NCBI GenBank assembly: GCA_038659295.1
Contig: JASNGC010000003.1
Location: 248,001-312,000, forward strand
Length of the DNA stretch: 64,000 bases
Direction of reading: 5' to 3'
From: Enterocytospora artemiae
Taxonomy: Eukaryota > Microsporidia
How positions within the stretch are numbered: position 1 is the stretch's first letter; every line of letters starts with the position of its first letter. The notes beneath the pieces are model-generated. The model ran no database searches and was not told the DNA's origin. It was given only the letters and a program-made list of their open reading frames with translations. Positions 55,906-64,000 of the stretch are shown piece after piece. The translations under genes were made by a program, and so were the position numbers.

Positions 55906-57870
55906 TTATAAAAATACAGTAGTTGTTACTACATCATCCGAAGCTCTGGTCGAATATATTGTGTTATAGACAGTACGTCTTCTTTTCTTACGGTTTTTAA
56001 GAGCTTTGTCTTTAGCCTCACGCTCTTTAGAATTGTAGTCCTCCTTTACATTGTGTTTATAGGTTTCCTTACCACTAGCAATGTCTGTCTCATATATTTT
56101 TTCCACATCATCACATGCACTGCCAATGCCCATATCAGGTCTTTGCCTTCTACAGTTCATCCTCACGATCTCATCATTATTCCTATTCTCATGAACGGTC
56201 CTGTATATCGTTCTTGGCGGAATTTGCTCCTTAACTGTTTTATATATCGTCTGTGTCTTCTTTTGCACATTACTGTCGATGGTGGTGATAGGCGGCTCTG
56301 GTAAAACTCTAGATATCACCGTGGTCGATTTTACTATCGTAGACACAGAAATATCCTTAGCACCTGTAGAAATGCATGTGGTTGTGAGTGGTGGTATACT
56401 AGTTGAGGTCTCTGTCACTGTAACAATTTCCTGCTTAGTGGTTACACTAATAGGTTTGGTACTATTTGTCAAAGTGGCAGTAATGGCTTCTGAGGGTATT
56501 TTACTCATAACTTCTGGTTTAGTTCTTTCAAGTGAACAGCTTGCTGTCACCGTTTTGCTTACAGTCACTACTTTTTCGGATGAGCTTAAAATATTCTGTC
56601 TGGCAGCGCTTTCCTGTCTTGGAACTTCGGTTTCTATTTTTACACCTTCTCCAGGCCTGGTAATTGTAACAGTTCTTTCCACTACCTTGGTTGCTGTTTT
56701 CTGTAGCTCTTCAGTGTATGTCACCACCTTGTAGTTCGTAATTGGCTTCGTCTTCACCACTGTAGTGGTAAATTCTCTGTAAAGCGTTAGTGGCTTCTCA
56801 ACAGTTTTTGTTTTTTCCACAAACCTTGTGAGGGTAATAGAAACCTCATGATTAGCAGAAAAGTCGAGAATCTTGCTGTCAGATCTATGGCTTTCATCAC
56901 TATCGCTACATGGCTTCTTCCTATTAGTATTGATATGTGATTTTCTAGATTCTTTAATATCTTTAATCAACTCCACTATTTCTTTCAAGTTTGGACTTTC
57001 AGAGGATGTTGGTATGAATTGTGAAGCTGTTATAGTCGATGCTTGGGTTGTAATGATAGGTGCTTGGGCTGTTATGGTTGATGTGCTCACAATATTGCAA
57101 TTTGCGGAAGAGGATCCGGCAGCAACTGATTTGTCATTGGAATTAACTAGCTGGATTGTTACTGTCTGTGGCTCTACAGGCTTAATATGGACGGTGGGTG
57201 CTATACTGTCGTTGACTTGGAATATTTCTTTAGGTGGTTCTATCTCCTTAATCGTCACCGTACGGGTTACTGTCTTATCCCTACTGCGTTTCCTTGTGTG
57301 GTAAATTGTCTCTGGTGAATTTGCCAGGTCAAATGTAGGATCCAACGTCCCGTTGTTGCAATTCTTACTGCTACTCAGCCCATTTTCAACTAGATCAAAC
57401 GATTTGGAGTTCTTCTTTTCTATAATATTCTTTATAAACTCCAACAACTCATGCTTGTTGCTCTTTTTACCATTACATTCTCTAAGACATTCTTCATTTT
57501 CGCAAATATCACACTCATTTTTATAGAAAAAGGCTCTACATTTTCCTAATTCACATTTTTTATCTTTTAAAATGGGATAGTTGAACGAATGTAGGAATTT
57601 TTCGTAGTTCTCCGTAGGATAATATGCACTTTCCAAGCAACTACCCTTGGGGATGGAAAACTGTTTACAACGCTCCTCTAGAGACAGATTTGTATTGGAG
57701 GTTAGAATGGTTAAAGGTAGCACCAGAACCATAAGATATCTTAATATCCCACCAATGTAAATATTATTCAATGTAGTTGAGTTGGTATTTGTAAGGGAAT
57801 ACATTGCCCGTCTTCGAACACCAGAGAACCAGTATATGTGTTGGATGGAAGAAAAATTGTCAAACATCAT
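55906..57870 (-). CDS. Thr/Val-rich cell-surface or secreted protein
   Basis: I do not recognise this protein of up to 654 residues. A hydrophobic segment (about 38-60, LRYLMVLVLPLTILTS) serves as a signal peptide or anchor. It is followed by a cysteine-rich domain (about 66-135: CKQF, GSCLES, CELGKC, CDICENEECLREC). A long Thr/Val-rich region follows (about 200-560) with repeated short units such as TVTRTVTIK, TYTEEL, TVTITR, TVTETST, and then a basic C-terminus (KNRKKRRR). Alternative starts are the ATGs at 57804 (GGGCA before it) and 57732 (which gives a standard signal peptide). A wall or adhesion role is inference. Confidence 0.7.
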   Translation of the reverse strand: MMFDNFSSIQHIYWFSGVRRRAMYSLTNTNSTTLNNIYIGGILRYLMVLVLPLTILTSNTNLSLEERCKQFSIPKGSCLESAYYPTENYEKFLHSFNYPILKDKKCELGKCRAFFYKNECDICENEECLRECNGKKSNKHELLEFIKNIIEKKNSKSFDLVENGLSSSKNCNNGTLDPTFDLANSPETIYHTRKRSRDKTVTRTVTIKEIEPPKEIFQVNDSIAPTVHIKPVEPQTVTIQLVNSNDKSVAAGSSSANCNIVSTSTITAQAPIITTQASTITASQFIPTSSESPNLKEIVELIKDIKESRKSHINTNRKKPCSDSDESHRSDSKILDFSANHEVSITLTRFVEKTKTVEKPLTLYREFTTTVVKTKPITNYKVVTYTEELQKTATKVVERTVTITRPGEGVKIETEVPRQESAARQNILSSSEKVVTVSKTVTASCSLERTKPEVMSKIPSEAITATLTNSTKPISVTTKQEIVTVTETSTSIPPLTTTCISTGAKDISVSTIVKSTTVISRVLPEPPITTIDSNVQKKTQTIYKTVKEQIPPRTIYRTVHENRNNDEIVRMNCRRQRPDMGIGSACDDVEKIYETDIASGKETYKHNVKEDYNSKEREAKDKALKNRKKRRRTVYNTIYSTRASDDVVTTTVFL

Positions 57871-58349
57871 GTTGTTTATCCCAAGGTGTGATTATTTATT
57901 AAACAGTTTCGACATGAAACAAATCTTAGTACAAAACAAAAACAATGGTTCAAATAATAAGGGTTTGAATATAAGCTATATATTAAGAAGGTTGGCTCCA
58001 TTATACATAGGATTCTTGCCTGTGAAATACAGAACCTGAACTTGTTGTTCTTTCAATATGGGAATATTTACTATTCCTCTCCAGCCATGAAGGAACAAAT
58101 ATTTCTGAACACTATATCCTCTCTATGTCAATATTCTTTAGTTTGTGTACAAATAAGAAAAGTTTTCAGGTCATCAACTCAGAACAGCTTTCGGATGTTA
58201 ACATGATTTTATTTTTCATACAACAAAGACCTTACTAGAATAACATAAAAATACTGAAATCCTATAACTGATAAATGTCTTACCTACTTACATTAGATGT
58301 TAATTACTCATTTGGCATTTCTCTTCTTCAAATTTTTGTGTACCCTCTC
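57871..58349. other. Divergent intergenic spacer, nothing recognised
   Basis: About 480 AT-rich bases precede the diverging neighbour, with CCC at 58343-58345. No RNA gene or supported open frame is found. Confidence 0.4.
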
Positions 58350-59657
58350 ATGAATAACGAGCATCCGGAAGATGGTGAAATTAGAGATGTTCCATTTCCA
58401 TTCTACAAATCGCACTATAAGTATTCATACTATCCCAACTCTTCTATTTTTATTGGAAAGAATTCACTTCCAAATTTTATGAATTATACCAGTGAGCAGA
58501 TGTGTGCCAAGTTGAAGAAAGAACTGAAGAGTGACTATCCTCTTCTTAATGAAAATATCTTAGAGGCCAGCAGGAATTTCTTTGAAAATAAGTTTTTGAA
58601 CATCACATCAGACAGTAGTAATATCCCCGAGAAATCCGAACGAGAAGGTAAGGATATTCCTGCACATAATGATTTGGATACCCAATTGTCTATTTCCCTG
58701 AACTCGGCATCACTCAATAAGGATTTAAATGAGCATGTGAATAGTGGCAGGGTGTATGATCCAGAAATAAATTTTGAACTGATTTCTGCAGAAATCAACC
58801 ATAAGGACATTGATTTTTCAAAGCCTACAAAGGATGGAAAGTTAAGGGCTAACTTTTTCCGAGATCAATTTTTTGATAAGAAGCACGACTACGAAAATAT
58901 TTATATTTTTGAGGACAAAACTATTGAAGAAATAGACAACAAACATGCATACATATTGTTGAGAGTAGTAGTGCAGACAAGAGAGCAAATTGGGAATAGC
59001 ATATCTTCTGGATATGAACCAACAATCAAATTCAAATATGAATTGGTGGATTCTTCAACCGAAGATATATCTTGTGTAGACGAACAGATTTCATCTTCAC
59101 CTGAGATGGGTAGAAAATCTCCATCAGCTAGTGGAGATAATGAGAACATTTCAAAAACGGAAAAGAGAAGCTCTAAATTTACAAAGTATATATTCCAGGA
59201 CATTTTCTATAACAATATACCCTTCTATGATTTTGTGGATTTGATTACAGAGGATGCCTTAAGATCATACAACTCCAGTGAAATAAGAAAGTATATTACG
59301 AAAAGTGAGAGCTTGGACAAAGGGTACTATAGTGTCTACAATAACTATCGTAAGGGAGAGAATTTGTTTATAATATTTTCTGGAACTACCTTTTTGTATG
59401 CAGGAAAAATTCGTCAGATTTGGAACAATTTAGAGACGGGAAAGAATACCAAACTGATCTACAACAAAAATGGAATAAAGCCATGGGAGTTTATATACCC
59501 ACATCAATTTGATTTGAAGTTTATTTCAGAATTAAGACTAGCAGAAGGGGAGTATATGATCAATAACAGGAACGTGTATAGAATAACAGAAAAAGGAGAA
59601 AAGATACCTTACAAGGATATAAATTACGATGGCTTTATAAATGCATATTCTGAATAA
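58350..59657 (+). CDS. Hypothetical soluble protein
   Basis: I do not recognise this 435-residue protein. It has no signal peptide once the start is set at the ATG after ACCCTCTC. It contains a first helical region, a Ser/Asp/Glu-rich linker near 265-300, and a C-terminal folded region ending in RLAEGEYMINNRNVYRITEK. No domain is identified. The longest frame would add 25 residues. Confidence 0.65.
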   Translation: MNNEHPEDGEIRDVPFPFYKSHYKYSYYPNSSIFIGKNSLPNFMNYTSEQMCAKLKKELKSDYPLLNENILEASRNFFENKFLNITSDSSNIPEKSEREGKDIPAHNDLDTQLSISLNSASLNKDLNEHVNSGRVYDPEINFELISAEINHKDIDFSKPTKDGKLRANFFRDQFFDKKHDYENIYIFEDKTIEEIDNKHAYILLRVVVQTREQIGNSISSGYEPTIKFKYELVDSSTEDISCVDEQISSSPEMGRKSPSASGDNENISKTEKRSSKFTKYIFQDIFYNNIPFYDFVDLITEDALRSYNSSEIRKYITKSESLDKGYYSVYNNYRKGENLFIIFSGTTFLYAGKIRQIWNNLETGKNTKLIYNKNGIKPWEFIYPHQFDLKFISELRLAEGEYMINNRNVYRITEKGEKIPYKDINYDGFINAYSE

Positions 59658-59831
59658 GTGGCTTTACTGAAGGATTGCACTGCTGGTTAATAAATAATGT
59701 GGCAGATAACAGAGCCTAACTATGTACGGATATATTTGTAAATTCTGTTTGAGTGCAGAACTATTATTCAAACTCATTTCCCTCTATAATTAGATCTTTG
59801 AAATAATTTGAAAATACAGAATAAAGAAAAC

Positions 59832-60128
59832 TTACTTCTTTCCTCTAAATACAGTAAATTTCTCTCCTTGGCATCCTAAGCATTTTCTTAACATTCCAAA
59901 TCCGTTTGGCCTCTTAATAAACTCTACTTCACTATTTTTCTTTACAACCAAGACTTGCTTACAAGTGTAGCATATTGTGTTCTTAACCTTCCCCAGCTTG
60001 ATTTGATACCTATCGGAAATTTCTAGGAATTCCTTGCATTTTCTTTCGGTAACATTCGTATTTTTCATTTTGGAGAGGAGTTCGTAGATAAAATCTAGAT
60101 GCAAGTTTGTTAGATAATTATTTCTCAT
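59832..60128 (-). CDS. RNase P/MRP zinc subunit (Rpr2/Rpp21-like)
   Basis: The 98-residue protein has two N-terminal helices, the segment ISDRYQIKLGKVKNTICYTC, a basic strand region, and LRKCLGCQGEKF. The CxxC plus CxxC zinc ribbon after two helices matches Rpr2/Rpp21/Snm1, which bind RNase P or MRP RNA in tRNA 5' processing or rRNA maturation. The start follows CCCCTCGCAGC. Whether it serves RNase P, MRP or both is unknown. Confidence 0.65.
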   Translation of the reverse strand: MRNNYLTNLHLDFIYELLSKMKNTNVTERKCKEFLEISDRYQIKLGKVKNTICYTCKQVLVVKKNSEVEFIKRPNGFGMLRKCLGCQGEKFTVFRGKK

Positions 60129-60276
60129 GCTGCGAGGGGTTGGTAAGTCGTCAAAATAGTACTGTGCTGCGAAGCGTCCATCATGTCACACATTTACAAC
60201 TGATTCCACATGTTTCACATTTGCCCAATAACATGTTTTCTTATTAATAAAATCTCATCTTGCTGTATTTGAAATT

Positions 60277-60573
60277 ATGAGTAGGGAAGAAAGGCATAGA
60301 AGTGTAGAGTGGACTTCTACCAAGCTGATTATAACGGTGATGCTATACATCTCAGGAATGGTCTGCATAGGACTAGGAATAAACCCAATTGTCACCGGTT
60401 TGGCTACCACTAAAGACTATGCAAATATTGGATTTGTTCTATTTATAATCTTCCTAATGGTTTCTGCATTTAAAATTAAAAGGAACAGGGACTTCTATGC
60501 ATGGGCATGTATATTCGGGCTGGCTATATACACAAATCTGATATTTATATTTTATGACGAGTTGTTCGTTTGA
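60277..60573 (+). CDS. Small three-pass membrane protein
   Basis: The 98-residue protein has three hydrophobic segments (about 17-40, 50-66 and 74-93), a charged N-terminus (MSREERHRSVEW) and the positive loop KIKRNRD between segments two and three. The general outline recalls small ER/Golgi proteins such as TMEM230, but no family is confirmed. It lacks an adjacent CCC/GGG motif, so the start is less secure. Confidence 0.6.
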   Translation: MSREERHRSVEWTSTKLIITVMLYISGMVCIGLGINPIVTGLATTKDYANIGFVLFIIFLMVSAFKIKRNRDFYAWACIFGLAIYTNLIFIFYDELFV

Positions 60574-60656
60574 GAGTGTTGGAAATAATGGCTGGAATAA
60601 ATTTATTTAATACATCATGCCTGATATTTTGGGTGCATTCTTTTTATCCTCTATAT

Positions 60657-61055
60657 TCATAATCGTAAATATGATGCCACATCCAATAAGTCCAACATTT
60701 CCTCATCGTTCACTACAAATTCTCCAATATTTTGTTTTTTCGTGTTAGACTTGTAATGCATGAACTCTACAATTCTTTTTAAAATCCTCGAATTTATGGG
60801 TAGATTAATAGTTCTAGTTTGGCTTTGTAAAAAAGGCATTGTTGGGTTTATAAATGTCCTTATAGTCTTGGAAAGCACAGCAATATCTTCATTGATTTCA
60901 AAGACTATTTTATCTGAGGAAATTAGTTTCACAATATTATCCATATCAGAATGATTGTTCGTTGTCTTATCCTCGGTAGTACGGGTTGTGGTGGACTTAG
61001 TTATATTCTGCGCAACAAATACTCCATTATTCAATGAATCTCTTTCATTACTCAT
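60657..61055 (-). CDS. ELC1: Elongin C (Skp1/BTB fold)
   Basis: The adaptor links substrate receptors to cullin ubiquitin ligases and forms complexes with elongin A. The 132 residues have a polar N-terminal extension of about 40, then the Skp1/BTB core: VKLISSDKIVFEINEDIAVL, TIRTFINPTMPF, INLPINSRILKRIVEFMHYK, and the C-terminal LLDVASYLRL. These follow elongin C order. There is no CCC motif at the ATG chosen; a longer reading would begin at a TTG codon. Confidence 0.82.
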   Translation of the reverse strand: MSNERDSLNNGVFVAQNITKSTTTRTTEDKTTNNHSDMDNIVKLISSDKIVFEINEDIAVLSKTIRTFINPTMPFLQSQTRTINLPINSRILKRIVEFMHYKSNTKKQNIGEFVVNDEEMLDLLDVASYLRL

Positions 61056-61502
61056 GTTGAAATACAAACTCGAAAATCTATAATTTGTGTTTTAAGTTTG
61101 TAAACAGTTTGAAACTTCGAAGCAAATAGAGATTGTACAATCCAGTTTTCTTAAAACCCATCCACATACAAGAAATCATATTGACTACCTAGTCTGTTAT
61201 TTCGGAATTTACCACATCATTAGACGTATCAGTTAATAAAATATATGTTCTGGTTCTATTAGCGTATTTAATATGTCCCAATCACACAAAGACCTATTAC
61301 AATGTATTGAATCAAACTATTTTGCCATTGATCTCATTTATTGATCAATAGATGGGAGATGATAAACACAAACATGGTATTGAGATCCACTACAGTAAAA
61401 TGTGTTTTACCATTTACTTTGAGGTTTTTAAATATTGAAAGTAGGCTTCTATAAAAATAAAATTCAATAATATTTTTTCTATAAATAATTTTTTGCGGCC
61501 CA
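61056..61502. other. Divergent intergenic spacer, nothing recognised
   Basis: About 450 AT-rich bases hold the promoters of ELC1 and the Dbp9-like gene, with CCC at the right end. Only short incidental hairpins (such as GTAAAA/TTTTAC near 61396) are visible. Confidence 0.4.
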
Positions 61503-62591
61503 ATGTTTATACAAAAACTAGAACTGGATTCTTGTCAGTCATACTTTACCAATGGAGAACTGAAGGAAGTTATAGACAGTTTAAGTTTGGATTTCAAGCA
61601 TATTCCAGTAATAACAGTATATAAAGATAAATGTACGCCAAAAAGTCAAGAAGGCACAAGCATAGAAGATGCCACTGAAATTACCGACATACCACCGGTA
61701 GGTAGTAATGCAGACAATAATGTTTTTTCATATGGAGCTGATGGGGCCATTTTTCTTACCGCACCCCAATATTTACAAATTTCAGAGAGATTTGACTGTA
61801 CCCACATTCTTGTCAACGAATTTGAATTATTTGAGGAGTTTGGGTATTCTTTTACAGATTTGGACAAGCCAATAATAATCTCTACGGTCGGAATGTCCAG
61901 ATCTATGATGAACGATATCAGGGAAAGATATATGGAAAGTAGACGACTAAGCAGATATCAAGACGAAACAGATGTAAAAGCAGATGACCATAGGATGTTA
62001 GAGGATGATGAATCCACAGTGAATATCCCAGAGGACGAGAGTTTTGATGGTGCTATGGAATCATTTGCCATAATAGAGGAGCCCAATAACGAGAACACTA
62101 TTGCGATTCCCTATCTTTTTAATCTTATCCCTTTGAGACTATTTTCGTTTAACATTCCAGCCTATAAAGATGAAGGATATTTTATTGTTTTTATTTTGAA
62201 CAAGTTGTTGAGTGGTTCCAAGCTCACAATTTTGACAAAAGAAGTTCAAAAAACCAAAATATTCTGTGAAGTCCTAAAAATAGAGGCTGAGATAATTGAG
62301 GAATTGGACTATGGAAAGATATATGAATGTTTAATAATAATGGGAAGGAATAACTGTCTTCACAAATGTAATATCACGAAAGATAACATTGGTGAAGGTG
62401 CAAATACCATTGCCGCAGATAGATTGTTCGTAGTTGGAAATGACACTCTTAATTTGGAAAGATTAACTATCAATATTGACGATATCGGGAAGTACAAATA
62501 CAGAATTACTGATCTGTTACACTCCATAAGCCCTGCAGTGGTAAAGGGAAGAAGGAAGTTTGACTATAGTAGGTTCAAGAATATAGAATAA
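61503..62591 (+). CDS. Degenerate Dbp9/DDX56-like protein lacking helicase motifs
   Basis: The 362-residue protein keeps the outline of the DEAD-box protein Dbp9/DDX56, a 60S ribosome assembly factor. It has a position equivalent to motif II reading VNEFELFEEFGYSF (residues 104-117, where VDEADLLFSFGFE is expected) and a following ISTVGMS in place of SAT. A RecA2-like segment (LSGSKLTILTKEVQKTKIF) and the Dbp9 C-terminal element, seen as DIGKYKYRITDLLHS, follow. No Walker A or DEAD is present, so ATPase activity is unlikely. The start follows GCGGCCCA. The family call is by pattern. Confidence 0.6.
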   Translation: MFIQKLELDSCQSYFTNGELKEVIDSLSLDFKHIPVITVYKDKCTPKSQEGTSIEDATEITDIPPVGSNADNNVFSYGADGAIFLTAPQYLQISERFDCTHILVNEFELFEEFGYSFTDLDKPIIISTVGMSRSMMNDIRERYMESRRLSRYQDETDVKADDHRMLEDDESTVNIPEDESFDGAMESFAIIEEPNNENTIAIPYLFNLIPLRLFSFNIPAYKDEGYFIVFILNKLLSGSKLTILTKEVQKTKIFCEVLKIEAEIIEELDYGKIYECLIIMGRNNCLHKCNITKDNIGEGANTIAADRLFVVGNDTLNLERLTINIDDIGKYKYRITDLLHSISPAVVKGRRKFDYSRFKNIE

Positions 62592-62781
62592 ATATTTATA
62601 AACATTAAATACTTAAATGTTTGTGTTCCCTGAACCATAGAAATAATTTCTAAGGATTTTAATAGACCAGTAGCTATTCGTTGGTTCAATTCAATGGATG
62701 AGTAGTGATAGTTTACTTGTTTGATGATTGTCCAGCATCCATTGGCACCATCTATCATTTTATATAAAGAATACTTTCCAG

Positions 62782-62784
62782 CCC
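62782..62784 (+). promoter_or_regulatory. CCC start-proximal motif of RPA43
   Basis: GCCCTTTTTTGAA precedes ATG at 62794; it favours this start over a frame opening 66 bases upstream. Confidence 0.5.
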
Positions 62785-62793
62785 TTTTTTGAA

Positions 62794-63210
62794 ATGAATT
62801 CCACAAACTCATCATTTTATGAAAAGAGTTTTGTCAGTGTTCAAGTAGAAATCAACATTGCCATTGCACCCAGCTCCATAAACGATCCATTTCAAAGTAT
62901 TATGGAAAGACTTTCTAAAATACTATTTAAATATTCGAAACTACTGAAAGGATTTCCTCTTTCATTCTCAATAAGCGGAATTCGGAATAAAGGACACATT
63001 CTATCAGATGGGCATGTGTTAGTAAATACCCTCGTTGAGTTTACAGTAATAAAGGTGTCTGACAATGACATAATCGAGGTGCACGATGGAATGTTTTTGG
63101 GATCAATCGAATGTAGGGAAAAGTGCAATGAACAAACTCCCAGCACGGGAAAGTTTATTATCTCAGGAATTGATGATGTTCACACCATAAATGTCGTAAA
63201 ACTACAGTGA
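62794..63210 (+). CDS. RPA43: RNA polymerase I subunit A43 (Rpa43)-like
   Basis: A43 forms the Pol I stalk with A14 and binds the initiation factor Rrn3. The 138 residues hold the tip domain (VQVEINIAIAPSSINDPFQS, then SKILFKYSKLLKGFPLSFSI) followed by an OB domain (HVLVNTLVEFTVIKVSDND, DGMFLGSI). The order fits Rpa43 better than the Pol II/III homologues Rpb7/Rpc25, but these are related and it is much shorter than yeast A43 (326). I start at the ATG after GCCCTTTTTTGAA. Confidence 0.65.
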   Translation: MNSTNSSFYEKSFVSVQVEINIAIAPSSINDPFQSIMERLSKILFKYSKLLKGFPLSFSISGIRNKGHILSDGHVLVNTLVEFTVIKVSDNDIIEVHDGMFLGSIECREKCNEQTPSTGKFIISGIDDVHTINVVKLQ

Positions 63211-63431
63211 ATTGAAAATGGCGATCACTTTCTAGATGGGTATTCTAGACCTTTGAGGTGTAATAAACGAATTCTAATATCTTCTATTAGCTGTCTACAA
63301 CTTGAAACAAACCTATTTATGCCATATGGGTGTTAAAATATTTCAGATGACATAATGGAATATTTTACAACAGTTCATATATTTACTACTGTCTCATTTA
63401 TTAATACCAGCCGTCTATTATCCCTTATAAC

Positions 63432-64000
63432 TTATACCTTCCTATACTGGGTCAGGACTGGGTAAATATTTTCAAATGCCTTAAAAATATCTTCTCTTTC
63501 CTTGGCTCCCGTCAATACTATCTTCCCACTGACAAATATCAACAAGACTATTTTGGGCTTTACCATCCTATAAATCAGCCCCGGAAACAACTCTGGTTCA
63601 TACGAACAGTAATTGGAGTGGGCATAGGCCAGCCCCTCCAGCTTTATGGAAAACTTCAAATCGCACGAGCTTACTATATTCTGCACTTTAAATTCGGTAA
63701 ACTGGGCATTGAATCCCAACTTATGGATTATCTTTGCATATCTCTGAGATGCCAGCTTCGAAGCCTTTTCCGACTTGGCTCCCGTAACTACCATCTTCCC
63801 CGAAGCAAAAATAAGGGCTGTTGTTTTAGGATCCCGAATTCTCATAATCACTGCCGCAAATCTCTTTGGATTATATTCCGCATTCCTAGCATGAAGTGCT
63901 ATACTCTTAAGATCCAATTTGCAATTTAGATTCACTGTAGCCACTACATTTTGCAGGATAGGAACTACTCCACTTCTTTGAGCAGCCGAAGTTTCTTCAA
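63432..64000 (-). CDS. SPT15: TATA-binding protein TBP (N-terminus beyond right edge)
   Basis: TBP is the general factor for all three nuclear polymerases. The saddle is complete: first repeat [20 protein letters not shown] then [20 protein letters not shown] and [20 protein letters not shown]; second repeat [20 protein letters not shown] then [18 protein letters not shown]. It reads on past the edge ([14 protein letters not shown]), so only the variable N-terminus is missing. No substitution in the conserved DNA-contacting stretches is evident. Confidence 0.97.
   Translation of the reverse strand, partial: EETSAAQRSGVVPILQNVVATVNLNCKLDLKSIALHARNAEYNPKRFAAVIMRIRDPKTTALIFASGKMVVTGAKSEKASKLASQRYAKIIHKLGFNAQFTEFKVQNIVSSCDLKFSIKLEGLAYAHSNYCSYEPELFPGLIYRMVKPKIVLLIFVSGKIVLTGAKEREDIFKAFENIYPVLTQYRKV

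Overview
The window reads as a chromosome segment of a microsporidian, an obligate intracellular fungal-lineage parasite. The genes are unmistakably eukaryotic (INO80, Elongator, the proteasome ATPase Rpt6, valyl-tRNA synthetase, RNA polymerase I, TBP, cohesin kleisin, Sac3, Ufd2). They are short, closely packed on both strands and show no obvious introns, in AT-rich DNA. About thirty-five of the roughly 42 coding genes carry a CCC or GGG run a few bases before the ATG, often preceded by an AAATTTTT-like stretch. This is the start-proximal signal known from Encephalitozoon and Antonospora. I used it to choose starts, and it moves several of them 3' of the longest reading frame. I cannot name the species.

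Layout. 1-10,000: the INO80 ATPase (cut by the left edge), a secreted coiled-coil protein, Elongator subunit Elp1, a RING-CH membrane E3 ligase and a U2 snRNA gene. 10,000-24,000: an ING-type PHD protein, Rpt6, two small unknown proteins, a second secreted protein, valyl-tRNA synthetase, a leucine-rich-repeat protein with a C-terminal domain resembling bacterial NEL ubiquitin ligases, a Pom33-like membrane protein and eIF1A. 24,000-38,000: a SWIB/SMARCD-type remodeler subunit head to head with MLH1, Ufd2, a GYF-like protein, thymidylate kinase, a Cdc20-family activator, a small longin-like protein and Sac3. 38,000-51,000: a secreted or membrane protein with 57-bp tandem repeats, an RRM protein, ribosomal proteins eL32, eS10 and uL13, the mRNA-cap RNA triphosphatase, tRNA-Ala(AGC), a BCP1-like protein and an alpha-kleisin. 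51,000-64,000: the Pol I largest subunit, a Thr/Val-rich surface protein, an RNase P/MRP zinc subunit, elongin C, a Dbp9/DDX56-like protein without helicase motifs, Pol I subunit A43 and TBP (cut by the right edge).

Most genes serve the nucleus: transcription (Pol I, TBP, capping), chromatin (INO80, SMARCD, ING, cohesin), ribosome production, and ubiquitin or proteasome function (RING-CH, Ufd2, Rpt6, elongin C, Cdc20). Four hydrophilic proteins with signal peptides are candidates for spore-wall, polar-tube or host-interface roles. The most unusual items are the LRR/NEL-like protein, the U2 snRNA in a window without visible introns, and the helicase-dead Dbp9 relative.
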